NCBI RefSeq assembly: GCF_900091615.1
Contig: NZ_FMIA01000002.1
Location: forward strand, 1,612,001 to 1,676,000
Reading direction: 5' to 3'
DNA length: 64,000 bases
DNA from: Micromonospora yangpuensis
Lineage (GTDB): Bacteria > Actinomycetota > Actinomycetes > Mycobacteriales > Micromonosporaceae
The translations under genes were made by a program, and so were the position numbers. Position 1 is the first letter of the stretch. Each line of letters begins with the position of its first letter. Below, piece after piece: positions 9,577-18,159 of this stretch. The notes beneath the pieces are model-generated. The model saw only the letters and a list, made by a program, of their open reading frames with translations, searched no databases and had not been told where the DNA came from.

Positions 9577-10008
9577 ATGACGTGGAACGGCCACTGGCAC
9601 GGCTTCGGTCCATGGGTCGGACCGAGCAGCGAGTACGCCCGGGAGGACCGGCGGCGCCCAGGTCGTGACCCGAACGACGACCAGACACGGATGTTCCTCA
9701 CCAACACCATGACGCCCGTGCAGACCGGCCATGCCCTGCTCCGCCGGAGCCAAGCGTCGGCCGACCGGACCTGGACCGACGTGGAGGACGCGCTTCTCTG
9801 GATCGGCAGCGTCTGGAACGCCAATCCGCCAGGCGGCGACGTGTTACCGCTGAACCAACACCTCGCCTACGACCGGGGACACCTGAGCCGGGGCAGCGAC
9901 TGCGCCCTGGGCTACTACAACTCCGCCTTCCACTTCGTGTCCTACTCCGTCATCTGCTGCCCGAACCACTTCTTCCCCCACCTGCCCTGCCCGCTACCCC
10001 CACGCTGA
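9577..10008 (+). CDS. hypothetical protein, Trp/His-rich start and Cys/Pro/His-rich C-terminus
   Basis: 143 aa, starting with ATG 9577 just after a GAGGGGG purine run. The N-terminus is rich in Trp, His and Gly (MTWNGHWHGFGPWVGP). The middle is helical and Arg-rich. The last 30 residues are unusual: Tyr/Phe/Ser followed by VICCPNHFFPHLPCPLPPR. I recognise no family. It ends 11 bp before the JmjC-type gene and shares its operon, so it could be the substrate or partner of that oxygenase. That is speculation from position and composition only. Confidence 0.6.
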   Translation: MTWNGHWHGFGPWVGPSSEYAREDRRRPGRDPNDDQTRMFLTNTMTPVQTGHALLRRSQASADRTWTDVEDALLWIGSVWNANPPGGDVLPLNQHLAYDRGHLSRGSDCALGYYNSAFHFVSYSVICCPNHFFPHLPCPLPPR

Positions 10009-10019
10009 CAAGGAGTCTC

Positions 10020-10922
10020 ATGTCGCTCCATCTTCTGCTGCCCGAGGAGGGCGTCGACGACCTCCTGCACCACTGGCCGGACGAGCCACGCGTCTACCGA
10101 CGAGCACCGACGGACCTCGACGAGATGTTCACCCCGGAACAGGTGTGGACCTGGATCGACCTGGGCTGCACCCCGGCAGACGAAGTCGCCGCGATCCGCG
10201 CTCCCGACCCCGCCGTCAATCCCCGGTCCTTTACCGGACCACACGGCCGAGCTGACGCCAGCAAGCTGCGCAAGCTCCACGACGACGGGCACACCATCCG
10301 GATCGGCAACCTGCAACGCATCATGCCGGCCATGGCTCAGATAGCCCGTGCCGTCCAACACGAGACGGGCTACTCCAACTACGTCCACGTCTTCGCCACC
10401 CCAGGACAACGGCAGGGCCTACGACACCACTGGGACCAGCAGATGGCTGTCATCGCGCAGGTGGCAGGAACCAAGCGGTGGGAACTGTGGCCGCCGGTCG
10501 TCGACGCCCCCATGCGGTCGCATCTGGAGTCCTGGCGGGTCTGGCGCGACGAGTACCTGCAGGCATGGCTCGCCACCGGTCCGCAGGTGACCGTCGACCT
10601 CACGGCAGGCGAGTCCCTGCTTCTACCCAGGGGATGGGTGCACAACCCCTACAACGCTGACGACGACACCAGCGTCCACCTCACCTTCGCCATCCGCGAG
10701 CGCACCCCCTACTGGATCGCGGAACACCTCATCGGCGACGCCATCGACGATCCCGCCTTTCGCAGGGTGATCCCTCCCGGCACTCTGCGCGGCACCGCAC
10801 TGCCCGACGTCGTGGCCGGCACCAGAGACGCCCTCGTCACCTACCTTCAGTCCCTCGTTCCCGGCACCGTCGCCGACACCCTTCGTCAGGCCGCCTCCAC
10901 CGAGCTGGAGTACACCACCTGA
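10020..10922 (+). CDS. JmjC/cupin-type 2-oxoglutarate Fe(II) oxygenase
   Basis: 300 aa with AAGGAG directly before the ATG. The fold signature is clear: an HWDQQMAVIAQVAGTKRWELW segment near residue 137 supplies the HxD iron ligands, and SLLLPRGWVHNPY near residue 208 supplies the second His. This matches the cupin_8/JmjC group that includes ribosomal-protein hydroxylases (RoxA/YcfD type), which hydroxylate protein side chains. A C-terminal ~90-residue helical region resembles the dimerisation/winged-helix part of that group. It is last in an operon with a DUF397-like protein and a 143-aa unknown. The protein substrate is not known; the neighbours are candidates. Confidence 0.8.
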   Translation: MSLHLLLPEEGVDDLLHHWPDEPRVYRRAPTDLDEMFTPEQVWTWIDLGCTPADEVAAIRAPDPAVNPRSFTGPHGRADASKLRKLHDDGHTIRIGNLQRIMPAMAQIARAVQHETGYSNYVHVFATPGQRQGLRHHWDQQMAVIAQVAGTKRWELWPPVVDAPMRSHLESWRVWRDEYLQAWLATGPQVTVDLTAGESLLLPRGWVHNPYNADDDTSVHLTFAIRERTPYWIAEHLIGDAIDDPAFRRVIPPGTLRGTALPDVVAGTRDALVTYLQSLVPGTVADTLRQAASTELEYTT

Positions 10923-11188
10923 CCACAGAGCCGCACGGTGTCGACTGCTGGTCGCGAGCGGCACCAACCAAACAACAGGCTGGAAGGCGATCCGGCGCAC
11001 AAGCGCATGCTGTCGCCGCCCATGCCGGTCTCCATGGGGAAACTCCCCGTCCACGTACTGCCGGCAGGGCTGCGGGGACGGGTGACGGGCAGAGCGGTCA
11101 CCACGCGGCCGCCGCCCGGCGCGGTGGGCCAGTCCCAGCAGTGACAGGCCCACCGCTTCCTGCGATCCGTCAGGACGGGAGGACGGGC

Positions 11189-11470
11189 GTGACTTTGTAC
11201 ATGTCCAGTAACGCAAGACCCACTCCTCCTGGACGGCCAGCCCCGTTGCCGCCGACGCCGGTGACGGCTGCGGATCCGCCCCTGTTCACCCACGCCTGGC
11301 GTCGGTTCTTCGCACAGCAGAGCCGCGACATCCCGCAGCAACAGCAAACAAATCAAAACCCCGAAACCGTCGTGGCCTACCGGCAACCACGCTCGACACT
11401 CAGCCAAGCTGGAAACCACCGGAACTCGTCAGACAGCGACCGAGCTGGGAACTGGAACAAGAAGAAGTGA
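11189..11470 (+). CDS. small hypothetical protein (paralogue of 50492-50647)
   Basis: 93 aa from GTG at 11189. It contains TLYMSSNARP, a Pro-rich stretch and TAADPPLFTHAWRRFFAQQ. The same pattern (TVYVSRNA, Pro-rich, TDPPLLTYAWQVVFERQ) recurs in the small gene at 50492. The C-terminal third is Gln/Asn/Ser-rich and may be a read-on tail. I recall similar small proteins in Micromonosporaceae without known function. The start is uncertain. Confidence 0.45.
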   Translation: MTLYMSSNARPTPPGRPAPLPPTPVTAADPPLFTHAWRRFFAQQSRDIPQQQQTNQNPETVVAYRQPRSTLSQAGNHRNSSDSDRAGNWNKKK

Positions 11471-11509
11471 CCCGGGTATCCGAAGGGCCCGTGACGAGGG
11501 AAGGGACCC

Positions 11510-12277
11510 ATGCGGACCACCACAGTCGGTGACGTCACGATCCTGCTCCCGGATCTCGATCCCGCCGACCTCGACCCGACCACCGACCTGGCCGACGATG
11601 TCAGTGACGCCCTGGTCGAGGATGCCGGTTGGCGGCGTGCCGTGTTCGACGACGTTCGGGTGCGGGGTAGTCGGATCGTCGGTGTGGACCTGAGTGAGAG
11701 CACCTGGGACACCGGCACCGTGTTCGGCTGCGAGATCATCCGTACGGACCTGTCCGGGGCGGTCCTGTCGGGCGTGACCATCGAACGGTGCACGATCAGC
11801 GGTTCCCGCCTTACCGGCGCCCGCCTGACCGACGTCCGCTTGAAGGACGTTCTGTTCGACTCGTGTCGTCTGGACTACGCGACCCTTGACCGGGTGGTCG
11901 CCGCCGGAGCGGTCGGGTTCGTCGACTGCATTCTCGCCGACGGCACCTGGGCCTCCTGCCGGCTGCCCCACACCACGGTCAGGTCGTGCCGGGTGGACCG
12001 GCTCGAACTTCGGTCCTGTCACCTGACCGGCACCGACCTGCGGGGCAACAACCTCCGCCAGGTCCGTACCTCCCTCGACAGCCTGCGTGGCGTCGTCCTC
12101 GACGAGCATCAACTGCCTGACCTCACCCACCTTGCTGTCACTGCCCTCGGTATCACCGGCGGTACGTGCTCCGCCAAGTTGGTCGGCCTTGCCGGTGCCT
12201 TGGTGTGTGTCCGGTCGCCGACGGGTTTCGGCACGACTGATCAGGAACGGATTCGAGATCGTGGTCTATCGGCGTAG
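11510..12277 (+). CDS. pentapeptide-repeat protein
   Basis: 255 aa, with GAGGGAAGGG shortly before the ATG. From about residue 50 to 190 the sequence shows pentapeptide-like A/S-x-L/V-x-x repeats, for example VDLSES, TDLSGA, SRLTGARLTDVRLKDV and TDLRGNNL, which form a right-handed quadrilateral beta-helix. The N-terminus is acidic. Pentapeptide proteins include DNA mimics that protect gyrase, but this copy has no feature that assigns a partner. Its last 17 nt overlap the start of the HTH gene at 12261, so both are probably one operon. The 3' end is partly duplicated near 14.3 kb. Confidence 0.75.
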   Translation: MRTTTVGDVTILLPDLDPADLDPTTDLADDVSDALVEDAGWRRAVFDDVRVRGSRIVGVDLSESTWDTGTVFGCEIIRTDLSGAVLSGVTIERCTISGSRLTGARLTDVRLKDVLFDSCRLDYATLDRVVAAGAVGFVDCILADGTWASCRLPHTTVRSCRVDRLELRSCHLTGTDLRGNNLRQVRTSLDSLRGVVLDEHQLPDLTHLAVTALGITGGTCSAKLVGLAGALVCVRSPTGFGTTDQERIRDRGLSA

Positions 12278-12986
12278 GCCGAACAACCTGTTGCGTGCGG
12301 CGCGGTCGGCGCGTGTGTCCCCGTCGGGGTCCGGGCGGCCGATGTCCCGGCAGGAGTTGGCCGATGCGGTCAACGCGTACGCGTTCGCGCATGCGGGGTG
12401 TCGAGTCGCGGTGGGTGCCCGGTACGTCGGGAAGCTGGAGCGCGGCGAGCACCGGTGGCCGGTCGAGCCCTACCGCACCGCGTTGCGGCAGGTGCTGGGC
12501 AAGGCCAATGACGCCGACCTCGGCTTCTTCGTCATCCGCAGACACCCGGGAGATCCCGAGCCGCACCCGGTGCCACCGGCCGAGGCTGCTTCTGCCCCGG
12601 ATTCCGCGGTAGGGCGGGCCATCAGTGAGCAGGACGGGGGAGTGGTCGTTCCTGGTGGTGCGGTGACGGTGCGGGTGACCCTGACCGCCGAGACGGCCCA
12701 GGTCAGGGTGACGCGTGATGACGGTCCGAACGGACGTGTGGTGATCGTCGCGGGGCCGGTCGAGGTGCTCGTCGCACCGTCCGCAGTCGTTGAGCCTGTA
12801 CCCGTGGCGGCTACCGGTGAGCCGGTCGGGGCTCATCTTCCTCGCGCGGCGCGTTGTCCGGTTCAGGCGCGCCGTCTACCTGGGGATGTCGTCTTCGAGA
12901 TTGGCGCGGGTCTATCCGATGTCAGCGGTGACTCGGTAGGCCGATCGGAGGGCGTTTTCCTGGTAGACGGCGTGACGGCTCGATGA
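12261..12986 (+). CDS. XRE-type HTH regulator
   Basis: 241 aa from GTG 12261, beginning MVYRRRPNNLLRAAR. The next segment, SRQELADAVNAYAFAHAG...ARYVGKLERGEHRWP, fits the helix-turn-helix group common in Micromonosporaceae that starts with a V.RRRPN..LR motif. After residue ~110 the sequence is Pro/Ala/Val-rich with beta character (AVTVRVTLTAETAQVRVTRD) and may bind a ligand or partner. Overlap with the pentapeptide gene suggests cotranscription. A 5' fragment of a near-identical gene occurs at 14383-14460. Confidence 0.7.
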   Translation: MVYRRRPNNLLRAARSARVSPSGSGRPMSRQELADAVNAYAFAHAGCRVAVGARYVGKLERGEHRWPVEPYRTALRQVLGKANDADLGFFVIRRHPGDPEPHPVPPAEAASAPDSAVGRAISEQDGGVVVPGGAVTVRVTLTAETAQVRVTRDDGPNGRVVIVAGPVEVLVAPSAVVEPVPVAATGEPVGAHLPRAARCPVQARRLPGDVVFEIGAGLSDVSGDSVGRSEGVFLVDGVTAR

Positions 12987-13165
12987 GTTTGAGCGATCGA
13001 GACTTCCCGGGTGTGGTCGTCGATCGGTCACGCGATGGCCGAAGCCCTGCACGAGTACGAGAGGTTGTGGGCGTGTTCGCTGGAGAAACGGCAACTGTTG
13101 CGGACGCCTCAACGGAGCTGTTGCATGCCGACCTCGCACTGACGGAAAGTGACCGCGATCTTTGA
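12983..13165 (+). CDS. small ORF, possibly a frameshifted remnant
   Basis: 60 aa; its ATG overlaps the TGA of the preceding HTH gene (ATGA), which favours expression. The C-terminus STELLHADLALTESDRDL looks like a real helix. A second frame from about 13021 gives GHAMAEALHEYERLWACSLEKRQLL, also helical, which would join it well after a one-base shift near 13100. The locus may therefore be a broken small helical protein gene. Confidence 0.35.
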   Translation: MSLSDRDFPGVVVDRSRDGRSPARVREVVGVFAGETATVADASTELLHADLALTESDRDL

Positions 13166-13179
13166 TAGGCTCTCAGGTC

Positions 13180-13281
13180 ATGAAGCCCTGGCAGGTCAGC
13201 GTCATTGTCGTGATTCTCCTGCTGGTCGGGTTCCTCGGATGGCTCGTGGCTTCTTATCGCAAGGGCCGCGACGGACGGTGA
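13180..13281 (+). CDS. 33-aa single-span membrane protein
   Basis: ATG 13180 to TGA 13281. The peptide begins MKPWQ, has one hydrophobic stretch VSVIVVILLLVGFLGWLVAS and ends with the basic tail YRKGRDGR. This is one transmembrane helix with a positively charged C-terminal tail. The purine run upstream is weak. No function can be assigned. Confidence 0.45.
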   Translation: MKPWQVSVIVVILLLVGFLGWLVASYRKGRDGR

Positions 13282-13546
13282 AGTGGATTCGCCAGCACGG
13301 TCTTCCCGTGTAATTTGAGCCGACACCCACCTCTCGGGTACCGGCCGTGCTCGCGTCCTTGACAGCACGGTGCGTCAGGGGCGGGCCCATCGGCACGCCG
13401 CCGCAGTCTGACCGGCACGGCGCCGTCCGACCGACGTGCGGCGCAGCGTCGTACTCGCCGACATGGTCACCGCTCACGGCGGGCGAGATGCCTTGTTGGA
13501 CGACCCCTCGCCGCTCTCACCGCCAGTCGGCGGCACTGCCGGGTGG

Positions 13547-14203
13547 TTAGCGTGCCGACTCGTTGTGTGCGCGGACGAGGTCAGGCAGGTCGGTCAGTGA
13601 GTCGAGGTGGAAGAGGCAGCGGTCGCTGACCGCCTTGTCGCCGAGTATGTGACCCCAGGGTCCGCGGCGGATCAGGGCGGTCGGGATTCCGGCCTGCTGG
13701 GCGGGGCGGATGTCGTTGTCCAACCGGTCCCCGACGTAGAGGACCTGATCGGCCGGGCATCCCGCTTCGGTGATCACCTGGTCGAAGAACGCGGCGGTGG
13801 GTTTCTCCACGCCCCAGCCGTCGGAGGTGCCGATCACGTCGACCGGTACGTCGAGGGCACGCAGGATGGTTTCCGCCCGTGCGGTCTGGTTGCCGGCCAG
13901 GCCGACGCGTAGGCCTAAGTCGCGCAGCGCGGCCAGGCATGGCCGGGCGTCCGGGTAGAGGTCCTCCTCGGTGAAGGACTCCGGCTGCCCCGCTGCTGTC
14001 CGGCGCTCCCGTTCCTCGGTGAGGTCGAAGCCGGGCCGGAAGACCTGGAACGTCTCCCGGTAGTCGAGACCCCGAGCGATGACCGCCCCGAAGACCGCGG
14101 AGAAGGTGTGGCGCGGTACGCCGAGCCAGTCCGCCCAGGTGCCGTACTCCCGGGACTCGTCGACGATCGTCTCGCCCACATCGAAGAACAGGCTCGCGAT
14201 CAC
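13547..14203 (-). CDS. HAD-superfamily hydrolase
   Basis: 218 aa if started at GTG 14203 (MIASLFFDVGET); a GTG at 14230 would add nine residues. Motif I is FFDVGETI with the nucleophilic Asp. Motif II is VGLAGNQT, with T in place of the usual S. The motif III Lys is in GVEKPTAAFF, and motif IV is VLYVGDRLDNDI. The helical cap between motifs I and II puts it in the HAD-IA (phosphoglycolate phosphatase-like) group. The substrate is unknown. It is alone on its strand between the HTH cluster and the Nudix gene. Confidence 0.8.
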   Translation of the reverse strand: MIASLFFDVGETIVDESREYGTWADWLGVPRHTFSAVFGAVIARGLDYRETFQVFRPGFDLTEERERRTAAGQPESFTEEDLYPDARPCLAALRDLGLRVGLAGNQTARAETILRALDVPVDVIGTSDGWGVEKPTAAFFDQVITEAGCPADQVLYVGDRLDNDIRPAQQAGIPTALIRRGPWGHILGDKAVSDRCLFHLDSLTDLPDLVRAHNESAR

Positions 14204-14284
14204 CCGGCGATTGTGCCTGCCGTGCTCCACGGATCAGCACGCGCCCCGAGCCGTGCCCCCGACGCGAGAGGTGGTCCGCAGCGC

Positions 14285-14460
14285 TGTCGACTGAACCTCG
14301 CTGTCACCCACCTCGGTATCACCGTCCGGCTGAAGTGACGTCGAAGGACGTCAGCAGCGCGGGTGGTACGTGGCTCCTCCACTGATCAGAAACGGCTTCG
14401 AGATCGTGGTCTATCGGCGTAGGCCGAACAATCTGTTGCGTGCGGCGCGGTTGGCGGTAG
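14285..14460 (+). repeat. degenerate partial duplication of 12125-12310
   Basis: The stretch CTGTCAC..CCTCGGTATCACC near 14299 and the ~75 bp starting TGATCAGAAACGG at 14383 match the 3' end of the pentapeptide gene and the 5' end of the HTH gene at 12238-12310, with a deletion between them. The copy has the HTH start (GTG GTC TAT CGG CGT) but loses the frame after about 20 codons. It is a gene fragment, not a gene. Confidence 0.7.
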
Positions 14461-14517
14461 CCGGTGGTGAGCGGGTGTCGGGCGCACTCGCTACGTGCCG
14501 CGCATAGTGCCCGCCGT

Positions 14518-15015
14518 CTAACCGTTCGGGACTGGGATGCCGTCTTCGAGGTAGACGCCGCCGTGTCCGATGGCGGCGAGGGCGGCGGTGACGCGGCGGG
14601 CCATGCGGGGGATCAGCATCTGGTCGAGGTGGGCTGGGTCGACGAACTCGAAGTGGTCGAGTTCGTTCGGGTCCGGTCGGATGGTTGTGATCTGTTGCGC
14701 GGTAAGTGTTCCGCCGTCGAACAGGAACATGAGTCCACCGTCCCAGGGTGGGTTGGCCGGTACCCAGTCGACGCAGAGCAGCGCTCCGGTGGGTACGGAC
14801 AGGTCGAGTTCTTCGCTGATCTCGCGGTTACACGCGCCAGCGGGAGACTCGTCGGGTTCCACTGTGCCGCCGGGGAGTTCCCAGAGGTCTTTGTAGGTCG
14901 GGCGGACCAGGAGGACCCGGCCGGTCTGGTCGCGGAGGATGGCGCCGGCGGCTGCGCGGACCCGTGTCACGTTGGCGATGTAGGACGGGTCGGGTTCGAT
15001 CTCTGTCTCGGCCAC
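14518..15015 (-). CDS. Nudix hydrolase
   Basis: 165 aa from GTG 15015; in-frame ATGs at 15081 and 15111 are alternatives. The Nudix box is complete: GGTVEPDESPAGACNREISEELDL matches G-x5-E-x7-REUxEExGU with a D for the final G. The preceding AAGAILRDQTGRVLLVRPTYKDLWELPG is the typical first strand pair. Such enzymes cleave nucleoside diphosphates linked to another group; the substrate here is unknown. No operon partner is evident. Confidence 0.8.
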   Translation of the reverse strand: MAETEIEPDPSYIANVTRVRAAAGAILRDQTGRVLLVRPTYKDLWELPGGTVEPDESPAGACNREISEELDLSVPTGALLCVDWVPANPPWDGGLMFLFDGGTLTAQQITTIRPDPNELDHFEFVDPAHLDQMLIPRMARRVTAALAAIGHGGVYLEDGIPVPNG

Positions 15016-15092
15016 GACGCCGACCCTACGGCTTCTGGGCGCCCTGTCCCGCTCTCCTGACGAAGAATCGTGGGCTGTCATCTGGCCCCTAG

Positions 15093-15140
15093 AAAATGCT
15101 GCCCGTCTCATCTTGTGAGATGAGTGGCAGATTTTGTCGC
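15093..15140. promoter_or_regulatory. inverted repeat upstream of the Nudix gene
   Basis: Inner arms CTCATCT / AGATGAG surround TGTG. Outer arms AAAATGCTGCC / GGCAGATTTT pair with one bulged base. There is no T tract, so an operator or element end is more likely than a terminator. Confidence 0.35.
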
Positions 15141-16038
15141 CGATTTTTCTAACCGTTCAGGCGGTCAATGCGTGTGAATGGAAGTCAGTGTGTGTTGACG
15201 GGTGCTTACCCGTCCGGGTAGGTCCGGGAGCCTCATGATCGACTGTCGGGTGTGGGTGGTTGACAGGGTGTTGGTGGCGGAGGCGTACTTGATGGACGCG
15301 ACCGCTCGGCGGTCCGCTCACCGGGTTCGGTCGGCTCGTCTGGTGGTGCTCCCTGTGGGGGTGTTTCCGGTCGTTGTCGGTTTGGGGCGGGTGGGTTCGC
15401 CGATGGTCCTGGGTGACAGGGGGACTGCCATGGAGGGTGTCGTTCCTGCTGGTTGAGCCGGTGTGCTGCCGCAGCTGCCTGTGGGTGGCTCGCGGTCGGC
15501 GCTGTCCCCGGTCCACGAGTCGTGCCGTTCGTCGGGCGCCGGCTCGATCGCGTCCATTCGTCTTCCTTGTGGTGGCAGAGGTCCGTCTCGTGTCGTCGTC
15601 GGTCAGGCCGTTGACCATCGTTCTCGGATGGACGGCCTTCGTCGGGTCGTTCTCGTGCCGAGGGTGGCTCGTCGTTCGGTGACTCCACGATGAAGAACGT
15701 CTGCGCGTTTCGTCTGATTGTTTCTGCGATGGCCGCGCCGGTTGGCGTCGGTGACGATTTCGTTGAAGGAGTTTCGTTGTCGTATCCCGTCTTTTCGTCC
15801 GCTGCTGTCGTTGGTGGCGGTGACAGTTTCCGTGTTGGCCCTCGTTCGGGGGTCGGTGTTGGTGTCCGGGTTGGTGTCGGTCTTGGACCGGACCCTCGGA
15901 CGGACGTGCGGTTCGTGCTCGTTCCGCTGGTCGGGTGGCCTGTCGGTGGTGGCGGGTTGTGCTGCGACAGACCCGTCCTGGTCTCGGGTCTCTCCCCTGG
16001 GGGAGGCCGTCTGCGTGGCGGTGGGGAGGTGATGGTGG
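15141..16038. other. ~900 bp without a firmly supported gene
   Basis: The stretch is GT-rich with many TCGGT/GTCGG words and no convincing protein family in any frame. The best candidate is a TTG-started frame at 15718-16032 (104 aa, hydrophobic middle) that ends 6 bp before the Replic_Relax gene. Its codon third positions are GC-rich, but the product resembles nothing I know. The block could hold the origin, oriT or promoter of the integrative element, or a decayed transfer gene. Confidence 0.4.
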
Positions 16039-16929
16039 ATGGATGATCCGGTTCTTCGGGTTCAGTCGCAGTTGACCGGTCGTGACCGCCGCCTGTTGGG
16101 TTGGTTGTACGACCACGGGGTGTTGACGTCGTTCCAGATCGCGCACGCCTTGTTTCCGTCCCTGGATTTCTGTCAGCGGCGGTTGTTGACGTTGTACCGG
16201 TTGCGGTTGGTGGGGCGGTTCCGGCCGCAGCGCGCCGATGGCGGCTCGTACCCGTATCACTACGTCCTGGACCAGCTCGGCGCGGAGGTGGTGGCCGCGG
16301 GGCGGGACGAGCGTCCGCCGCGGCGTGATCACGCGCGGGTGCAGCGGCGGCGGTGGACGTCGAGTCGCACCTTGGAGCATCGGCTCGGGGTGAACGGGTT
16401 CTTCACCGATCTGGCCGGTCATGCCCGTACCCGTGCGGGGGTGCGGTTGGGGGAGTGGGTGCCGGAGGTGGATTGCCAGCGGGCGGGGGCGTTCACCAGG
16501 GCGGGAGATCCGGCTCTGCTGCGGGCGTATCAGCCTCGGGTCCGTCCGGACGGCTACGGCCTGTGGGTGGTCGGCGGGGTGCGGGTGCCGTTCTTTTTGG
16601 AGTACGACACCGGTGCGGAGCCGTTGTTGGTGTTGACCCGCAAGCTGGTCGGCTACCGGGAGTGGTTCATCGCGTTGGGGCGGGGGTGGCCGGTGCTGTT
16701 CTGGTTGCACTCGGCCGCCCGGGAACGCAACCTGCGCCGCCTGCTGGCTGACACGCCGCCGGTGGTGTCGGTGGCCACCGGAGCCCGCGACCAGGCCACC
16801 ACGGCGGGCCTGTGCCCCGCCCAGGCGGTGTGGGCTGTGCCTGGCGGGGACGGCCACCGGCAGGCGCTCGTCGACCTGGCGCAGTGGGTCCTCGACGACC
16901 GCGACCCGGCCGACGGGGAGGTGGCATGA
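16039..16929 (+). CDS. replication-relaxation family protein
   Basis: 296 aa. The start LTGRDRRLLGWLYDHGVLTSFQIAHALFPS is the winged-helix opening of Replic_Relax proteins, followed by QRRLLTLYRLRLVGRFRP and the conserved HYVLDQLGAEVVAA. A nuclease-like core follows (LEHRLGVNGFFTDLAGHAR ... VPFFLEYDTGAEPL), in which E and D lie close together. The family is found in actinomycete plasmids and integrative elements and is thought to help start replication or transfer. The gene opens an operon of five genes with 4-nt overlaps or little spacing. Confidence 0.8.
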   Translation: MDDPVLRVQSQLTGRDRRLLGWLYDHGVLTSFQIAHALFPSLDFCQRRLLTLYRLRLVGRFRPQRADGGSYPYHYVLDQLGAEVVAAGRDERPPRRDHARVQRRRWTSSRTLEHRLGVNGFFTDLAGHARTRAGVRLGEWVPEVDCQRAGAFTRAGDPALLRAYQPRVRPDGYGLWVVGGVRVPFFLEYDTGAEPLLVLTRKLVGYREWFIALGRGWPVLFWLHSAARERNLRRLLADTPPVVSVATGARDQATTAGLCPAQAVWAVPGGDGHRQALVDLAQWVLDDRDPADGEVA

Positions 16930-17228
16930 CCGTCGCCGTTTTCACCTCGTGGCAGGGGTGGTCGTCTCTGTCCTGGTCTGTCACGGGCGCGGGGGAGGCT
17001 GTTGACAGAGCGGTGACAGATCGGGGCGGCCCTGACAGCGACCTGTCGGAGGTGTCGTCTCGGTCCCGCCACGGCCGGCTGCCGGTCCACCTCCGGTTCG
17101 GTCCGCTGACGGTCCGGACGTCGCTGGCCGGGGCCGTCTGTCGTCGGGGCTGGTCCGCACGGGTGGGTGGACCGGACGTGCGGGTGGTCCGGTCCGGGGA
17201 GGTGGTGTGCCGCGACCGCACCGGATGA
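16926..17228 (+). CDS. small protein of the integrative-element operon
   Basis: 100 aa. The ATG overlaps the stop of the Replic_Relax gene (ATGA), the reason for accepting it. The sequence is Ser/Val/Arg/Gly-rich with no recognised domain and no clear membrane segment. It overlaps or abuts the DUF2637 gene downstream. It could be a small transfer or regulatory factor; nothing in the residues shows this. Confidence 0.5.
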   Translation: MTVAVFTSWQGWSSLSWSVTGAGEAVDRAVTDRGGPDSDLSEVSSRSRHGRLPVHLRFGPLTVRTSLAGAVCRRGWSARVGGPDVRVVRSGEVVCRDRTG

Positions 17229-17271
17229 AGCGGACGGTTCGGGACGGGGCCGGGTCGAGGGTTACGTCCAG

Positions 17272-18159
17272 GTGGTGATCATGCTGGCGATCGGCGGGGC
17301 GGCGGGCGCGGCCAGCTTCACCCACGTCCGAGATGTCGCCGCCGCGCACGGTCAGCCGGGGTGGTTGGCGTGGGCGGACGCGGTCGTGCTGGAGTTGATG
17401 TCGATCGCCTCCGGCCTGGAACTACGCCGCCGTAAGCGGGCGGGGGTGTCGGTGGTGTTCCCGGCTGCGGTGTTGGCGTGTGCGGTGACGTTGTCCCTTG
17501 CCGCGCAGGTCGTGGAGGCCGAGCCGTCCCCGATCGGCTGGATCGCCGCCGCCGTGCCCGCGCTCGGGTTCCTCGTCATGGTCAAGATCGCCCTCGGCTA
17601 CACCGACACCACACCCACCGGGCCGTACCTCGGCCAGCCTGTGGCGGACCGGTCCACCGCCGCCGCGTCCACCCGGTCCGGGCCGGACCACGACGACCAG
17701 AACCTGCCGGTAGCCGACAGTCATCTCTTCGAGCGGACCGTCCACGACTCAAGTGGCCCTCGACATGAGGGCGAGCCGGACCGTCGCCGCGCCGGTGGAC
17801 CGGTCCGCCGACACCGGACCCCTGCACAGCCCGGGCCGTCCGCCCCGCCGGTGGACGGTGACGAGTTGCTGGCCGTTGCCAGAGGAGCCCAGGACCAACT
17901 CGCCGCCCAAGGACAACCCCTGACCCGCGCCACCCTTGCCTCGGCGCTGCGTACCGCCGGACACACCGTGTCCAACACCCGGGCGTCACAGCTACTGAAG
18001 ACCCTCAAAGCCGACCCGCCCCCGACGGACCCACCCGCCCGCCACCAGCCACCCGCTGACCGCGTGCCGACCGTGACCTCGAACCGTTCGGCCGCGACAC
18101 CTCCCGGCTCGCCCCTCTCGTCGCCGTCTCGATCGTCGTCAGGAGACCCACCAGCATGA
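17272..18159 (+). CDS. DUF2637 (SpdB-like) membrane protein
   Basis: About 295 aa; the start is uncertain (GTG 17272 here, GTG 17167 possible). The N-terminal ~120 residues hold four hydrophobic segments: VVIMLAIGGAAGAASF, LAWADAVVLELMSIASGLEL, VVFPAAVLACAVTLSLAAQV and WIAAAVPALGFLVMVKIALG. This is the DUF2637 core seen in spread (Spd) and transfer proteins of actinomycete plasmids and integrative elements. The C-terminal half is soluble, with a probable helix-turn-helix (ATLASALRTAGHTVSNTRASQLLKTL) and a disordered Pro/Ser tail. It likely acts at the membrane during conjugal spread. Confidence 0.75.
   Translation: MVIMLAIGGAAGAASFTHVRDVAAAHGQPGWLAWADAVVLELMSIASGLELRRRKRAGVSVVFPAAVLACAVTLSLAAQVVEAEPSPIGWIAAAVPALGFLVMVKIALGYTDTTPTGPYLGQPVADRSTAAASTRSGPDHDDQNLPVADSHLFERTVHDSSGPRHEGEPDRRRAGGPVRRHRTPAQPGPSAPPVDGDELLAVARGAQDQLAAQGQPLTRATLASALRTAGHTVSNTRASQLLKTLKADPPPTDPPARHQPPADRVPTVTSNRSAATPPGSPLSSPSRSSSGDPPA

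Noticed and set aside
15157..16857. 566-aa minus-strand ORF
   Set aside because: It is antisense to the Replic_Relax gene, extremely Arg/Pro/His-rich and without any domain.
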